From Anaeramoeba flamelloides (taxonomy: Eukaryota; Metamonada; Anaeramoebidae): DNA of 64,000 nt. The first letter of the stretch is position 1; the number at the start of each line of letters is the position of its first letter. Both the position numbers and the translations under genes were made by a program. Positions 12,576 through 24,669 of this stretch are shown piece after piece. The stretch lies in contig JANTQA010000070.1 of the NCBI GenBank assembly GCA_027625915.1, positions 13,893,001-13,957,000 of the forward strand, read 5' to 3'. Below the pieces are notes generated by a model. It saw only the letters and a program-made list of their open reading frames with translations, did not search any database and had not been told where the DNA came from.

Positions 12576-13583
12576 AGATTAGATATAACACTCATAAAAA
12601 TAAACACTTTGAGATAAAAAAATTTTGACAAAAATAAAATTTTAGAAATATTTATTACTCACAATTGAAGGTATCAGAAAATTTACTGAATTTCTGAATG
12701 TAAATTAAACTTATTAATAATAAGATTTAATCAAAATATATTTATTTAAAAAAAAAATAGATTATCTCATTTTTTTTTGTTGTTTTGTTTTTTCAAAGAT
12801 TTTTTTAAATATTGACTTTTCTTAAAAAAAAAAAAAAAAAGAAAAATCAAAAATTGAAAGAAAAAAAAAGAAAGAAATCTATTAATATTTTTTTTTACTT
12901 AAATATTTTGACTGGAACTATGTTTGTATTATTTTCATTCATAACGATAATAATAATAAATTAAGTCAGAAGTTTCACCATATTGGTTCATTGTATAATA
13001 TAATAAATCCAAATTTTCCAATATTCCCAACTTAATATGGATTCTTAAATTTTTATTAGTTCCCTGATTACTTAATAACTTGAAATTGAAAAAAATGATC
13101 ATTATACAAGTTAAAATATATGATAAAATAAGTTACATAAATCAAGATGAAGAATGTTCCAATTCTTTAGATATTATTATTACTCTATTTATAATCAAAT
13201 AAATTTAAATTCCCCATATTAAATTGTTTGAGAGTCTGAATGTTCTTCGTTTCGATCTCTAAAATATCATGAAGATTTATTCATTTTCTTTATAATTGTT
13301 TAATTTGTGAATAATTCCGGTTTTTTATAAAATAAATTCATTCCTATCTTTAATTTCCTGTTGTTCAATCTTATTATTAATTTTTATTTTAATAACTGAA
13401 TTTCAGATTAGTTAGATTGCTAGAAATTAAGAAAAAATTCATAACTGAAAAAAAATAATTTTTACATCAGAAGAATTTTTATAACGGGTTATGATTTATT
13501 GATACTCAAATATACCAGTAATTAACATTTTAAATAAAAATCATATTTTGTTAATAAGTTGACAATTTTGAAATTCTCAACAA

Positions 13584-13614
<31 letters not shown>

Positions 13615-14434
13615 GATAAAAATGATATATTGTTGTAAATAAAAATGACGAACAATCATTTCTCTTTTGAAAGCCATTTATTTAAAGAATTCATAGGAGT
13701 AAGATAATCTATAAGAATCTAACGGACATTATTAACATTTACAGAAATAATATTGTTTTTACTTTTTAATATTGAAAGATTAATTATTTTTAAAATAATA
13801 ATAACTTTAAAAGTAAACTATTTTATTATGACTGAGAGATTTAAAACTATTCTTACGGTATTTGATAGATGATAAATATATCTACGTCCTCATTTTGTGT
13901 ACTTTTTAATTTAAAGTTATTTGCTTATTATTTTTCACAAAAAAAAAAAAAAAAATAATTAAAAAATTGTTTAAAAGTTTCAAAATGGACGGTTTTCAGT
14001 ATATTAGGATAGATTTAAGAAAATATTCGTTTTGGATTTAAGGAAAATAAGTAATTTTCATTAGCTGGGGTCTACTCCCTCGGGATAAAAAAATATTTTG
14101 AAACAGTTTATTTCAGAAAATTTTTTTTCTAATTTTATTATCCCAAAATAAGCCACTTCTCCACAATCAAAAAAATTATTTTATTTGCTTTTAAGAGTTA
14201 TATACAATTTAAAATGTTTTATGAACTAATAGGCTATTAATGGTTTCAAAAAAGGGGTTAAATAATATCAAAGAAAAACCATTTAATTTTTGAAATTTTT
14301 TAAAAATTATTTCTTAACAATACAATCTCAAAATTAATAAAATGAGTGATTATATCATTTTTTCATTAGGATCTCAAAAAATCTTGTAATGTTTAAAATT
14401 TTTAGAACTTATTTCTCCTTGTATCAAGTAGCTA

Positions 14435-15028
14435 GAAGGTATTTCTGAAAAAGTCTTGCATTTTTTTTTTTACATTTCATAAAAAAATAATCTTTGCTAT
14501 GGTGTTATTCGTTAATCAACAACATCGAATTAAGTTAAATATTAATATAGATTGAATAAATGACTATGGTATTTATTTCAAAATATATTTCATATATTAT
14601 TTCTAATAAATGAAAAAAAAAAAAAACTTTTTTTTTGGAGAAACAATTTACCACCAATTTCAATAAAAAACTGGAAATATAGAAAGCTGCACAAATGATT
14701 TTTAAAATAATAAAATGCAGTTATATGTTTTTTTCTCTAATTTAAAATTTTGTCGAGATTAAAGAAGTTCAGAAAACAATTTTTTAGATAATAAAGAAAA
14801 TAATATATAACTATTTTCATCCTCTAAAAATGTCAGATAAAATCGAGATCAGAAATTTTAATATCTTTTATTTCTGTAATACAATACTAAAAAAAAAAAA
14901 ATGTATTATTATAAAGAATTAATAAATAGTAGTTAATGATTTGGTATATTTAAATATTTTTATTAGGATTGGGTTTAATATAGATTTTTTAAAATAAATT
15001 TACCAGACTTTTTTGTAAATAGCTTATA
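14435..15028 (+). mobile_element. Family K inverted-repeat element (K2)
   Basis: Left end GAAGGTATTTCTGAAAAAGT, right end on the other strand AAGCTATTTACAAAAAAGTC. It aligns with 8107-8700 through most of its length and encodes nothing recognisable. Confidence 0.6.
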
Positions 15029-15202
15029 ATAAAATGGGTACCAAAACCAAAATGATAACTAAATAAAATTGAAGGGTATTAATTGTATATTTGATAATTT
15101 GTGTCTCGCAATATTTCGAAAAAAAAAAAATAAATAAATGAAAATTAAACAGAGAATTGAAATAAAAAATGCAAAATGGTATTATTATTTATTTTTATGA
15201 TT

Positions 15203-16202
15203 TTAAAAAATCCAATTGTTAGTTTGGTTATTATTCGTATTATTCATCCCGCCAAATCTAGGATCTTCATCATCGTCATCATCATCCTGAAATTGGTTTG
15301 GATTAAAACTAGAAGGTGACAAATAAAACATATTTTTTTTATTTCTTTGATCTTCTTTTTCTTGTTGGAATTTGGTATTATCAATTTGAACCATTTTCAC
15401 CAAATCTTGTTCCATTATGATGTTTCCCATTTGCTCTTCTTCTTTTATAACTTGACCAGTTTTATAAAAAAAAATATAAGGTGTATCGTATTTAAAAGTT
15501 TTTTGTACGTTTTTCAAATTTTCATACGAAGTCGGCTTTACTATGCTATCGTTGAATAAAACCCAACTTCTATCATTGCCGTAAGTAAAATAATGGCCAG
15601 AGTTTGGAGACACTCCAGAGTGTATGATAACAGAAGATAATTTTAAAGATATATTTCCAAATTTGAATTCTTCTTGGGGATCAATTTTTGAAACAATCTT
15701 ATTGATTCTCAGTGTTTTTTTATCAAAATAAAATCTATTCAAAGTGATGAAAAAATATCTAGGATATTGTGTAATTTGCGTCTTTCTCGTAGCAACGCAT
15801 TTTCTATTACATTTTGAACAAAAAAATTTATCATCGCCATCTAAAACTTCAGGTTTGGATAAATTTTCTAATAACTGTTGAATTGTGAATGTATTTTTTC
15901 TTTCGTTGTATATTTCAGTTTCTGGGAATGGTAGCATTATTTGAATAAATTCTTCATTTTTTGTTGTTGTGCTTTTACATTCTGAGCAGATAATAATTGT
16001 TTCTTGGAATCCACTAAAATATTTTTTAATAAAAATTTCATTAAATTGTTGTAATAAAAACACGCCAAATTCGGATGAATCTTGTTGGGTTCTATTAGAA
16101 TACCTATTGGGTAAATGAAAAAAAAACTCTTTGGGTTCAATTGCCATTCTTTTTGAAAAAAGTAAAAATGCAAATATTTTTTGTAATTGCTTTTTATAAA
16201 TA

Positions 16203-16233
<31 letters not shown>

Positions 16234-17104
16234 CATTATTGCTTTTACAAATTTCTGATTTAAATCCTTTTAATAAAAACAAACTTTGTAAAAAGGAATT
16301 CATAAAGCAAGTATTTCCTAAATTTTTCAAGCCTACACCTTCACGTGCTCTTTCGCTTTGTGATAAATTTTGTGTTAAAGAATATACCCTTGATAATGAG
16401 TCCTTGTCGAATGTTTGAAACCAAGAATTGCTTTCCCAAATTTCTTTCATTTTTTTTTCGGTTGGTTGTGGATAATTATTTATAAAAGGCGAAAATGATT
16501 CATATAATTCTGGGAATCCTCTAAATTGATAAAGTAAACAATTCATTAATAATAATAGTGTTTGAAAAAAATTTTGATCTTTTTCATCCTTGGAATTTTT
16601 TATGGATTCCAAAAGTTTAACAAAATCTTCCACAATTAAATGGAAGGTGAATGGTGATACAGTGTTGCCTAATAATATATATTTGATAAATGGGAATGCG
16701 CCTTTTTTTAATTTTGGATCTAATAATTGTTTAAAAATGTTCTTAAATTTAAATGTAAACACTTTCCATAAAATTTCTAAATGTCTTTTTTCAAAGCAGT
16801 AATTAACTAATTCAATTGCCCAATTTGATATAAATTCATCAAATTCGAAATCAAAAATCCGAAATAATATTATTAAAATATTGACTTTTGATTCTTTAAA
16901 TTGATCAAAAAATATTGGTATTTTTGAGGAAAGATTGATTGGTATTTTTCTTAAAATAATTTTTAAATTTGAATAAATTTTATTTGTTTCTTCGTTTATT
17001 AGTAAGAAAAAAATCCTTTCTAATATATTTCCAAATGGGTAATCGTTCAAACTGTCAAAATAGTTTGAAATTAATTGGGATAATGATGTAATATATTCGT
17101 CCAT
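15203..17104 (-). CDS. Ubiquitin-specific protease, USP35/USP38-like
   Basis: Single-exon, 633 residues, from ATG at 17104. Residues 1-240 are a helical region without low complexity, consistent with the ARM-like N-terminus of USP35/38, including a 'GFPELYESF...PTEKKMKEIWESNSWF' segment just before the catalytic domain. The C19 peptidase domain starts at about 257 with GLKNLGNTCFMN (catalytic Cys266) and includes QQDSSEF, SGHYFTYG (His504) and LFNDS (Asp519). CSEC (373, 376) and CSKC (429, 432) form the expected zinc site of the fingers. An Asn run at 289-301 and an acidic plus Asn-rich tail are species-type insertions. The domain is compact and lacks the long insertion found in animal USP38. 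It should cleave ubiquitin from proteins or chains; the active site looks intact. Subfamily placement is less sure than the peptidase call. Confidence 0.9.
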
Positions 17105-18116
17105 GTTTATGTTATTTAAGTTTGGATTTAACGTCCAATTGAAAAAACACTATTTTTTAAATATGTAATATTAAAGATTATTCGTTTTGATGTAATAGAA
17201 AAAAAAAAATAATAATTTTTATAGAGTTATATTTTTGTAGGGGTTTTATATAAAATGAATGAATAAAAAATAATAATAAAATATAAATTGAAAAGGAAAT
17301 TTTTAATTTTTAAGGAATCAATCTTTTATAAAAACAGTACAAATTATTAAAATATGTAATTGATGATATTATTTACTTACAAATTTTATAAATGTGAAGT
17401 GTCAAAATATAATGGACATAGAACCCCAAAAAAGAAATTTTTTTCACAGAGATCAATTTTTTTTTTTAGATTTTTTCTCAAAAAAAAACTATTAAATCGA
17501 TTTTATTTCATACATTATAAAAAGTTTTAAACCCTTTCTATTACCATTGCTATCATTATTATACAATAAATAGTCTTTGTTGTCAGGAATATTAATAGAA
17601 AGATTTTTTATCTTTTTTGAGATAATTCTTTGAGAGAAACAAAAAAAAAAAAAAAAACGTTTTATTCAACCGTATTGAAAAATATTAGTATTGCTTTTAG
17701 AAGGGCAGTTTTGGTCATTAAATTTTATGAACTATTTACATATTTTTACAAATAAAAAATGGTTTTTATTTTAGTCTAAAATTGGATTTTCCTAAATAAA
17801 ATTTTCTAAAAAAGATATTTGGGAAATAATGAAAACTCTTTTTCAAAAAAAAGGGCACATACCCCAAATCATCAATACTATTAAATTTGATTGTTAATAA
17901 GATAATTCAATATTGTTGATTTTCATTTTAATTATTCATTTTTTCATGTTTTGTTTTTTTTTATTTATGGATATTGAACAGTTAAAAAATGAAAAAAACA
18001 AGATAAGAAGAAACCAATTTGGAAACAATCCACCAGTGTAAAAATGGAAACAGTTTAAGTTTGATTTCAAATGAGCTAGATATAGGAATTAAGAAAGATC
18101 ATTATTGTATTGATGT

Positions 18117-18320
18117 ATGGAACCAAGAAAAAAGAAAATATTGAAGAAAAAAAAAATTCCAACAAAATACCCAGATGAATTGCAACTTTATATTGAAAAT
18201 GGGACTTTAAAGAACAAAAGTTTGACGTGTAAAGAATTATCAATAAAATGTAAAGAACTTTTTCCCAATTCACCTTGTTTAACGGTTTTTATTGATTTTA
18301 TAATTTTTTTTTCATTATAA
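18117..18320 (+). CDS. Possible small basic protein or orphan exon
   Basis: A 67-residue frame with an ATG, in a region otherwise without coding character. It starts MEPRKKKILKKKKIPTKYPD and continues LQLYIENGTLKNKSLTCKELSIKCKELFPNSPCL, which reads like a real protein with a possible helix-turn-helix ('SLTCKELSIKCKELFP'). The last residues become Phe/Ile-rich as if reading into an intron. I found no convincing following exon before 20546. It could be the first exon of an unseen gene, a relic of a transposon DNA-binding domain, or chance. It starts about 1 kb from the divergent deubiquitinase gene. Confidence 0.25.
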   Translation: MEPRKKKILKKKKIPTKYPDELQLYIENGTLKNKSLTCKELSIKCKELFPNSPCLTVFIDFIIFFSL

Positions 18321-20383
18321 TTTACAAAACGAGATTTCTCATTTCAAATAAAAGGACACATCAATTTTTAAAATATTTAATTTTAATTTTTATTATTTTG
18401 TTTTAATGAGTTTTAAATATTCGGTTTAGTGTTTTTTTTATGTTTTAAAGAGTTTCTTATATTTTAGAATTATACTACAATTAATTTGATTCAATTATGG
18501 ATAATTCTTGAAATTTTATATACACTTTTATTTGAAAAAGAGTTTAATTTTGTAATAAAAATTTAAAATTGAATTTTTTTTATTTCATATATGAGTTAAA
18601 TTGTTATAATAATTCTTGTGAGTAAGGCCAAACAATTAGTTAAAAAAAAATTCCAATTTGAACATTTGTTTTTATTTTTTGAAAATGGGAAAATATCTTT
18701 TTTCAAACATTAAACAATTAGAAATTTTTGATTTTAAAAATCTGAATTTTATTCAGAGTTTTTTGTGAAACTTCTATAAATTTTAATTTATTTAATCGCC
18801 TATACTTTAATTAATTTTATTTGCCTGAGATTAGAATTGAAATATTAATAATTAAAAATAATAACAAAATATAATTATTTTATTTCAAAATCAAAACTTT
18901 CCAACATAAAAATATGTTACCATTTCCAAGAATTAACTTAATTGTTAATAAAAATAATAGGTTAAGTTTTTTCATTTTATATTGGAAATATTTGAAATTT
19001 GGACTTCGGAAAATAGGCTCAAATTAATAAATTGTTTAAATGAGGTTTACTCGTCCATTTCAAAAATCAAAACATAATTCAAAAAAAGAAAAAAATTAAG
19101 AAGATCTTGTACAAGATTTCATTTTATTTTTAACAAAATACTAGCCCCTTCATGTATTTTTAATAATTAGAATTTGAAATTGATAAAAAAATTAAACAAA
19201 AAGATCTTGGTACATTAAAATTGTTTTTGTGCAAATTTTTAAAAAATAAATAATTTATGCTATTTAGGGATTGATATTAAAAGAAAAAAACCATAATAAC
19301 CAAAAAGAATTCAGAAAATAACCTTATAATAAATATATTTTAGCTAAAATTGATTTTTATTTTTTCTAAGAATAAAATTAAAATCTGTTACTTTTCCATT
19401 TTAGAAAACGTTATTTCAATAGTAAAGTTTATATGGTTACTTCGAATATAGAATCTATTGAAAGAATTTGTTATTAGAGTAACTCAATTTAAAATAAAGG
19501 ATAAAAAAATCCAATGAATGATTCAACGGTATTTAGTGAAATAAAGATGAAAAAACTTAAAAGAAGAATTCCCATGGCGTCAAAAATAAAAAAGTAAATA
19601 AATGTAAAAGCAATTGAATCCTTTTTTTTTTTTTTTTTTGATACCAGTTCAAAATCCAATAGTCTACATTACCAAAATATAAGGGAAATAGTTAAAGAAA
19701 TTAAAATACACTTTTCAGAAAAAATTCAACAAAAAACCTTCATAAATTAAATTAAATTTATTACAATACATTTGAAAAGGCATCCAGATCTACAAAACTT
19801 GGTCTTTTGAGAGAAAATTCAACAAAATCGATAAAATTAACTTGAATTCCGAAACTTTGAATTTGAAAAAGCGATAAGATTCTAGAAAAAAAATACAAAT
19901 CTTGAAAAAAGTTTGAAGATGTCAAAAAAAATAAAGAAAAATTTTTTTAAAAAAACAAAAGTACTTTTATCAAGTTGACTTTTTTGACAAATCAAACTAT
20001 AAATCAAAAAAAAAAAAAACAAAGATCTTTGTTCTAAAAGTTAAAAAGAAAACAGAATGTTTTAATTTCTTTTTGAAAAAGCAAGTCACAAAAATCATAG
20101 AAACCTTTATCATAAATTTTAAGAACTTTTTGATTTTTATTTCTCACAACTCAATTCGGTCATTTTGGTGTTTTACTAATCCGAAATTAGTGGCAGAGGG
20201 GGTTTTCAAAATGGCAAACTTTGGAATTATCATAAACTAGAAAGATTTTAGGTTTGCAATTAAATTAATTTTTTTTTCTATTTAGAGTTTTAATAGGAGT
20301 AAAATATCCTTATTCATATCTGATAAAAAAAATTTTTTTTTCCAAAAATACTTGTTTGTTGCTAAAAAGGAAAATGAAACTCA

Positions 20384-20414
<31 letters not shown>

Positions 20415-20546
20415 GGGGGGGGGGTTGAGAAGATTTGGTTTAAATGAATAGATAAAAGTCTTGGATATTTGAGAAAAAGATGATAACTGTAAAAAAAATA
20501 AATTTAAAATTAAACCTTACAGTAGATAATTTTTTTTTTCAAATGT

Positions 20547-21317
20547 TTAAGGGGTTAGTGTCTACCAAGGAGAAGTTTAAGATTAAAGTATTTTGATATT
20601 GGGTGTAAATTGCATTAGTGATACCTAGTTCAAATGTCTCTAAAAAATCTATTAGTCAAGTAGTATTAAAAGTTGATCCCATCAATTAAAAATGTTCCTT
20701 GTATAAGTTTAAAAAACTCCAACAATTTCAGAAAAAAATCTGCATTTTGCCACAAATTTAAAGGTTGGATTATCAATATCCAGACTCCAAAGTTGCAAAA
20801 ATATCTTTTCTTAAATTTGTGGCGAAATGTAGATTAGTTGCTAAAAAATTCGTTTTTTTTAAAAAAATTCAATTTTTTTAATGAATAGATTTTTTTGACA
20901 AATTATTTCTGAAATATTGCAAATATATTCATGTTACAATTAGCATTATAATAAGGAAACAAAACTAATCAGTCTTTGGATTTTTATGTTAATGGTTATT
21001 GAGTTAATCTTTGAAATTAAAAAATTAAAAAAATATTTACTTTTTGAAGTTCTTAATATGAATTATCAAATCCCTGAATACTATTATTTTGAGTTTCTAT
21101 TTTTTAGATTTGGAATAGGGAATTAAAAAAAAAAATTTCTAAAATTACAATTTTTAAATTGTGATCCTTCGTATTATAATGTAATAATTTATTTTGTAAT
21201 AGGATTTATAATAGATTTTTTAGATTCACAGAAACTACATTGTTCATTAATATCATTTACACCCAATTATAACATACTTTGATTATAGACAAATCCGGGG
21301 TGAAGCTAATCTCTTAA
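20547..21317 (+). mobile_element. Family A TTAA-ended inverted-repeat element (A2)
   Basis: Left end TTAAGGGGTTAGTGTCTACC. The right end on the other strand is TTAAGAGATTAGCTTCACCC. TTAA stands at both outer edges and is probably the duplicated target. An interior inverted pair (TTTTGCCACAAATTTAAA near 20745 and TTAAATTTGTGGCGAAATG near 20813) could form a hairpin. No protein is encoded. Confidence 0.8.
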
Positions 21318-21497
21318 CGGAAAAAGTCCAAATGGTTTAAAAATAGAATCATTATAAACTAAAATTCAAAATTTTCCACACAGATAAAACATTGCAAACA
21401 ATCACAATAATACAATTTCATTGAAATTGGAGATAATTTTGATTTTTGGAAAATATGAAAATCATTTTTTCATCTTTTAGTTTTTGTTTTCATTTCA

Positions 21498-23141
21498 TTA
21501 TTTGAATTGCGTAATTTGTTTCGTTGGATCATTTTTTTTTTGAACAATTGGTATTATGTTAAAGTCAAGTTGTTCCAAATAGAAGAACTCTAATAAAATT
21601 AGTTGGTAGTATCTAACCATTTGATCGATCAATATTCCTAATAGAATTTCAACAAATTTACTAATGTATTTTTTTGTTTTGCTCTCTCCAAAATTTTTAA
21701 CACACCCATGATTTATTTGTATTGATAATTATTTATTTATTATTTTGTGAGTATTGTAATTTATAAACAAGTGTTAACATTTCAATTAGTGAATGGTTCT
21801 AATTTGGTAAATCTTCTTGAATTGATTAAATAAGTTTTTTTTTTTCACAAATCGAATTTTGGTGTGTTAAAAATTTTTAATTGGGGTTTATATATAAAAA
21901 ATGGATTTTTTTTATTTTGCCAGATTATGGAAGTATTAATTATTAAAATCAAACTTTTAGCTTTTCAAAAAAACAGACAAAATTTCATTAGTCAATTTAT
22001 TTTTAATAATGTTTTTGTAAAAAATTAACAATTGATAATTATAGTATTAAAAAAATCCCTGACATGAAAATAATCCCTGACAAGATTTTTTTCAATACCA
22101 GATATGGTTATTATTAATGACTAAAACTTAACTCCATTTCAGGAATTGTGACTTAAGTGTAATAATAAATCGAAAAAAAAAAAGAAATATACCTTTAGTA
22201 TATCCACTTATAACTTATTCTTAAATCTAATTAATAATTCAATTTTAATCATTTTAAACATATAAAAACCTGATATTTTAAAAAATTATCAAAAATAAAA
22301 TCAAAAACTAAAAAAAAGTGAGTCAAAATTTTTGTATTCGCCTTTACCAGATTTTTATTAATACTGAACTTTCACTGAAAAAAGGTTAATAAGAAGATTT
22401 TTTGCGAATAGTTGAATTCATTTTAAAAGACATTACACCATTGAAATTTTCTGAATTTTTATGGGTATTTTTTAAGATCTTTGTTTTTGGCTTGGTGGAG
22501 ATCAAAAAAAAAAATAACTAAAAAAAAAAAAAAAAAAGGGAATCTCATAACAAAAATTAAAAACAAAAACTCAGAGAAAGAAAAAAAGGCATCAAAGAAA
22601 TTAAAAAAAAAAAATAACATACGTCAATAACTTGTTCTGTGTTTTGTGGAACAAAAATTGGATCAAGTAACCCAAATCGAATAATTGTCCACTTGTAATT
22701 GTTTTGTAGATTTTGCTTGAATAATGTCCCAATGATACTAGCAATCTGGCTTCTTATTATAGTTTTGGGATTATTGTATCTTTTATAAACCTGGTAACGG
22801 AGCTGAAACCATCCTTTAAAGTCGTCTTTTGGGAACGTACAAAACCACTTTAAATTGAGGTGTGTTTGATACGCTTTGCTATGGTATTTTGAAATTTCTT
22901 CCAAAATTAAATCACAAGCCTTTTTTCGGATCTCAATGGTTTGGTGTTTTGGATACTCCTTTCCAGGCGAATGCCTCAAACTGCATGCATAGCTTAAGAG
23001 CGAATTTACATCTTTGTCTTTAAACAAGGGTGATTTCACCATCTTTGTAGTGATTGTTTTCATCATCATCATTCTGACTGAATCACTTTTTTTTTGATAC
23101 TTGAGGATATTTTCAAGAATAGAGACATAGTTTGTGCTCAT
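21498..23141 (-). CDS. Unrecognised 234-residue protein, two exons
   Basis: Exon 1 is 23141-22623 (173 residues from ATG), exon 2 is 21683-21498 (61 residues and TAA). The donor is GTATGT after ...TEQVID; the acceptor is GGAGAG before SKTKKYISKF; both are phase 0. The intron is 939 bp and contains a family B repeat. The protein is mostly helical and basic: an N-terminal 'ILENILKYQKK', a Met run (MMMMK), then 'KHQTIEIRKKACDLILEEISKYH', 'GWFQLRYQVYKRYNN', 'RSQIASIIGTLFKQN' and 'WTIIRFGLLDPIFVP'. Exon 2 adds 'FVEILLGILIDQMVRYYQLILLEFFYLEQLDFNIIPI'. I recognise no domain. Exon 1 is clearly coding; exon 2 is inferred from an open, protein-like frame with matching phase. Confidence 0.65.
22130..22510 (+). 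repeat. Family B interspersed repeat in an intron (B2)
   Basis: It matches 7385-7960 and 58765-59360, for example AACATATAAAAACCTGATAT and CACTGAAAAAAGGTTAATAA. Just upstream, 22050-22095 resembles the outer end of family L (ATCCCTGACATGAAAATAAT), so the intron may be a composite of two repeats. Confidence 0.55.
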
Positions 23142-23404
23142 TTATGAAGAGAATATTGTTTGTAGTTGATTTTTTTTTGTTTTGAATGTTTGAAAGTGTT
23201 TGTTAGAAAAATGATTGATGAAAGAGAGGAAACTTTCAATTTGTCTTTTGGCAAAAATACAATTTGGGTTATATAAGGGAAGTTCTTATGTTTTTTATAC
23301 ATTTTGGGTCCTATATTTGAAAGTTAAAAAGACATCAAATCAATATATAAGGTTAAAATGTGGGGTTTAATATTTTTACTTTATTGACATTTATAAGAAA
23401 AGTC

Positions 23405-23560
23405 TAATACATTTAAGGTTTCTAATCCTGAAATTTAAAAAAGGGTTGCATTGTATCTGGGTGTGAGGCCGTGTTATTTTGGTTCTTAGCTGATCAATCT
23501 TGTACTTTGTAATAATTGTAATACATGTTTCAAAATTTTACATTCATTTTCATTTTGAAA
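23405..23560 (+). repeat. Family G repeat (G1)
   Basis: It matches 63068-63225 by eye: AATCCTGAAATTT against AATCCCTGAAATTT, and GGTTCTTAGCTGATCAATCT against GATTCTTAGCTGATCGAACT. Boundaries and class are unknown. Confidence 0.5.
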
Positions 23561-24669
23561 CAAATTTTTTCCCTTAGATTTGAAGAAAGTATTTATTTGG
23601 TGGGAATGTAAAGGAAATTTGGAAAATGGGTTGATTTTCATTGCGTTTTTTGGAAAGATTATTTTAAATATCGAGTTATTAGATTTACAAAAATGGAAAT
23701 TGAACTAAAAAAGATTTTTATTTTTTTTTTGATTTATTTGTGGTTGTTCTTGAATTATCTCGTTGTCAATTTATTTTTTTTTCTTTCAAAAATCCTGAAT
23801 TAAGATTATTAGATCAATATACTGGAAAATACTGAAGAATAAATTTCCATTTTTGAGCTTTCAATTTAAAAATTTTCAAATCCCTTTTACTCAATTACCC
23901 AAAAAAAAAAAAAAAATAATAATAATTTTTTATGTTTACAAAATAAAACCAAACCTATATAAAAATTGTCATTTACAACAGAAAAACCACATTTTTCATT
24001 TGTAAATATGAAAAATTATATAAGTATTACACTTTACAATTCAGATTTAAGAAAAAAGAAAAAGAAATTCATTTTTTAGTATATAAAATAAAAACTATTA
24101 ACCTTATTAAAAAGTTGAATATTGATCATAAAACAACCAAAATTCAAGATCTTACACCCAAATACAAAAAAATATTTTTTGCAAATTTTGGGATTGGAAA
24201 CTTTTAAATAATTATAAATCTTATTTTTTTTTTTTTTAGACAAGATAATAGAGCACATAATTTGGCAAGAATTACATTTATTGTAATAAAGTAACCATTT
24301 TATTAACTCTCAAGAAATGATTTATAATTTTGAAAAGAATTCATTTTTTTTTTGATTAATTTTCAGGAAAAAGCTCTTGATATTATTTTATTTAAATTTT
24401 TTAATCAGATATCTAACTAAAAATATTTTTCATATTTTATTTGCTAAAAAATTGATTTTATAAGATATTTTGTTCTAATTTCTTGTTTAGTTCTAAAAAT
24501 GTTACATAATAGTTAAATTGTACATATAAAGAATTAAAATATTTTTTTTTTTTTGAAAATAATGATTTAAAATGCTTAAAATTGAAAAAATTAAGTATTT
24601 TTTTTTCTAATATTAAGAGTATATATCTAAATAAAAATAAAAATAATTTTTTTTTTTTTTTTTAGAATT

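Larger units (their letters stand above)
11610..15202. other. Intergenic region between importin and deubiquitinase genes (3' to 3')
   Basis: The two flanking genes converge here. No gene is visible. The region holds family D sequence at 11937-12929 and family K at 14435-15028. The rest is A/T-rich with poly-A and poly-T runs, for example 13588-13613. Confidence 0.7.
17105..21497. other. Intergenic region with one small ORF and a family A element
   Basis: Apart from the short open frame at 18117-18320 and family A copy 2 at 20547-21317, I see only AT-rich DNA. Long T runs lie at 19620-19638 and 20386-20415, the latter followed by a run of G. Confidence 0.65.
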
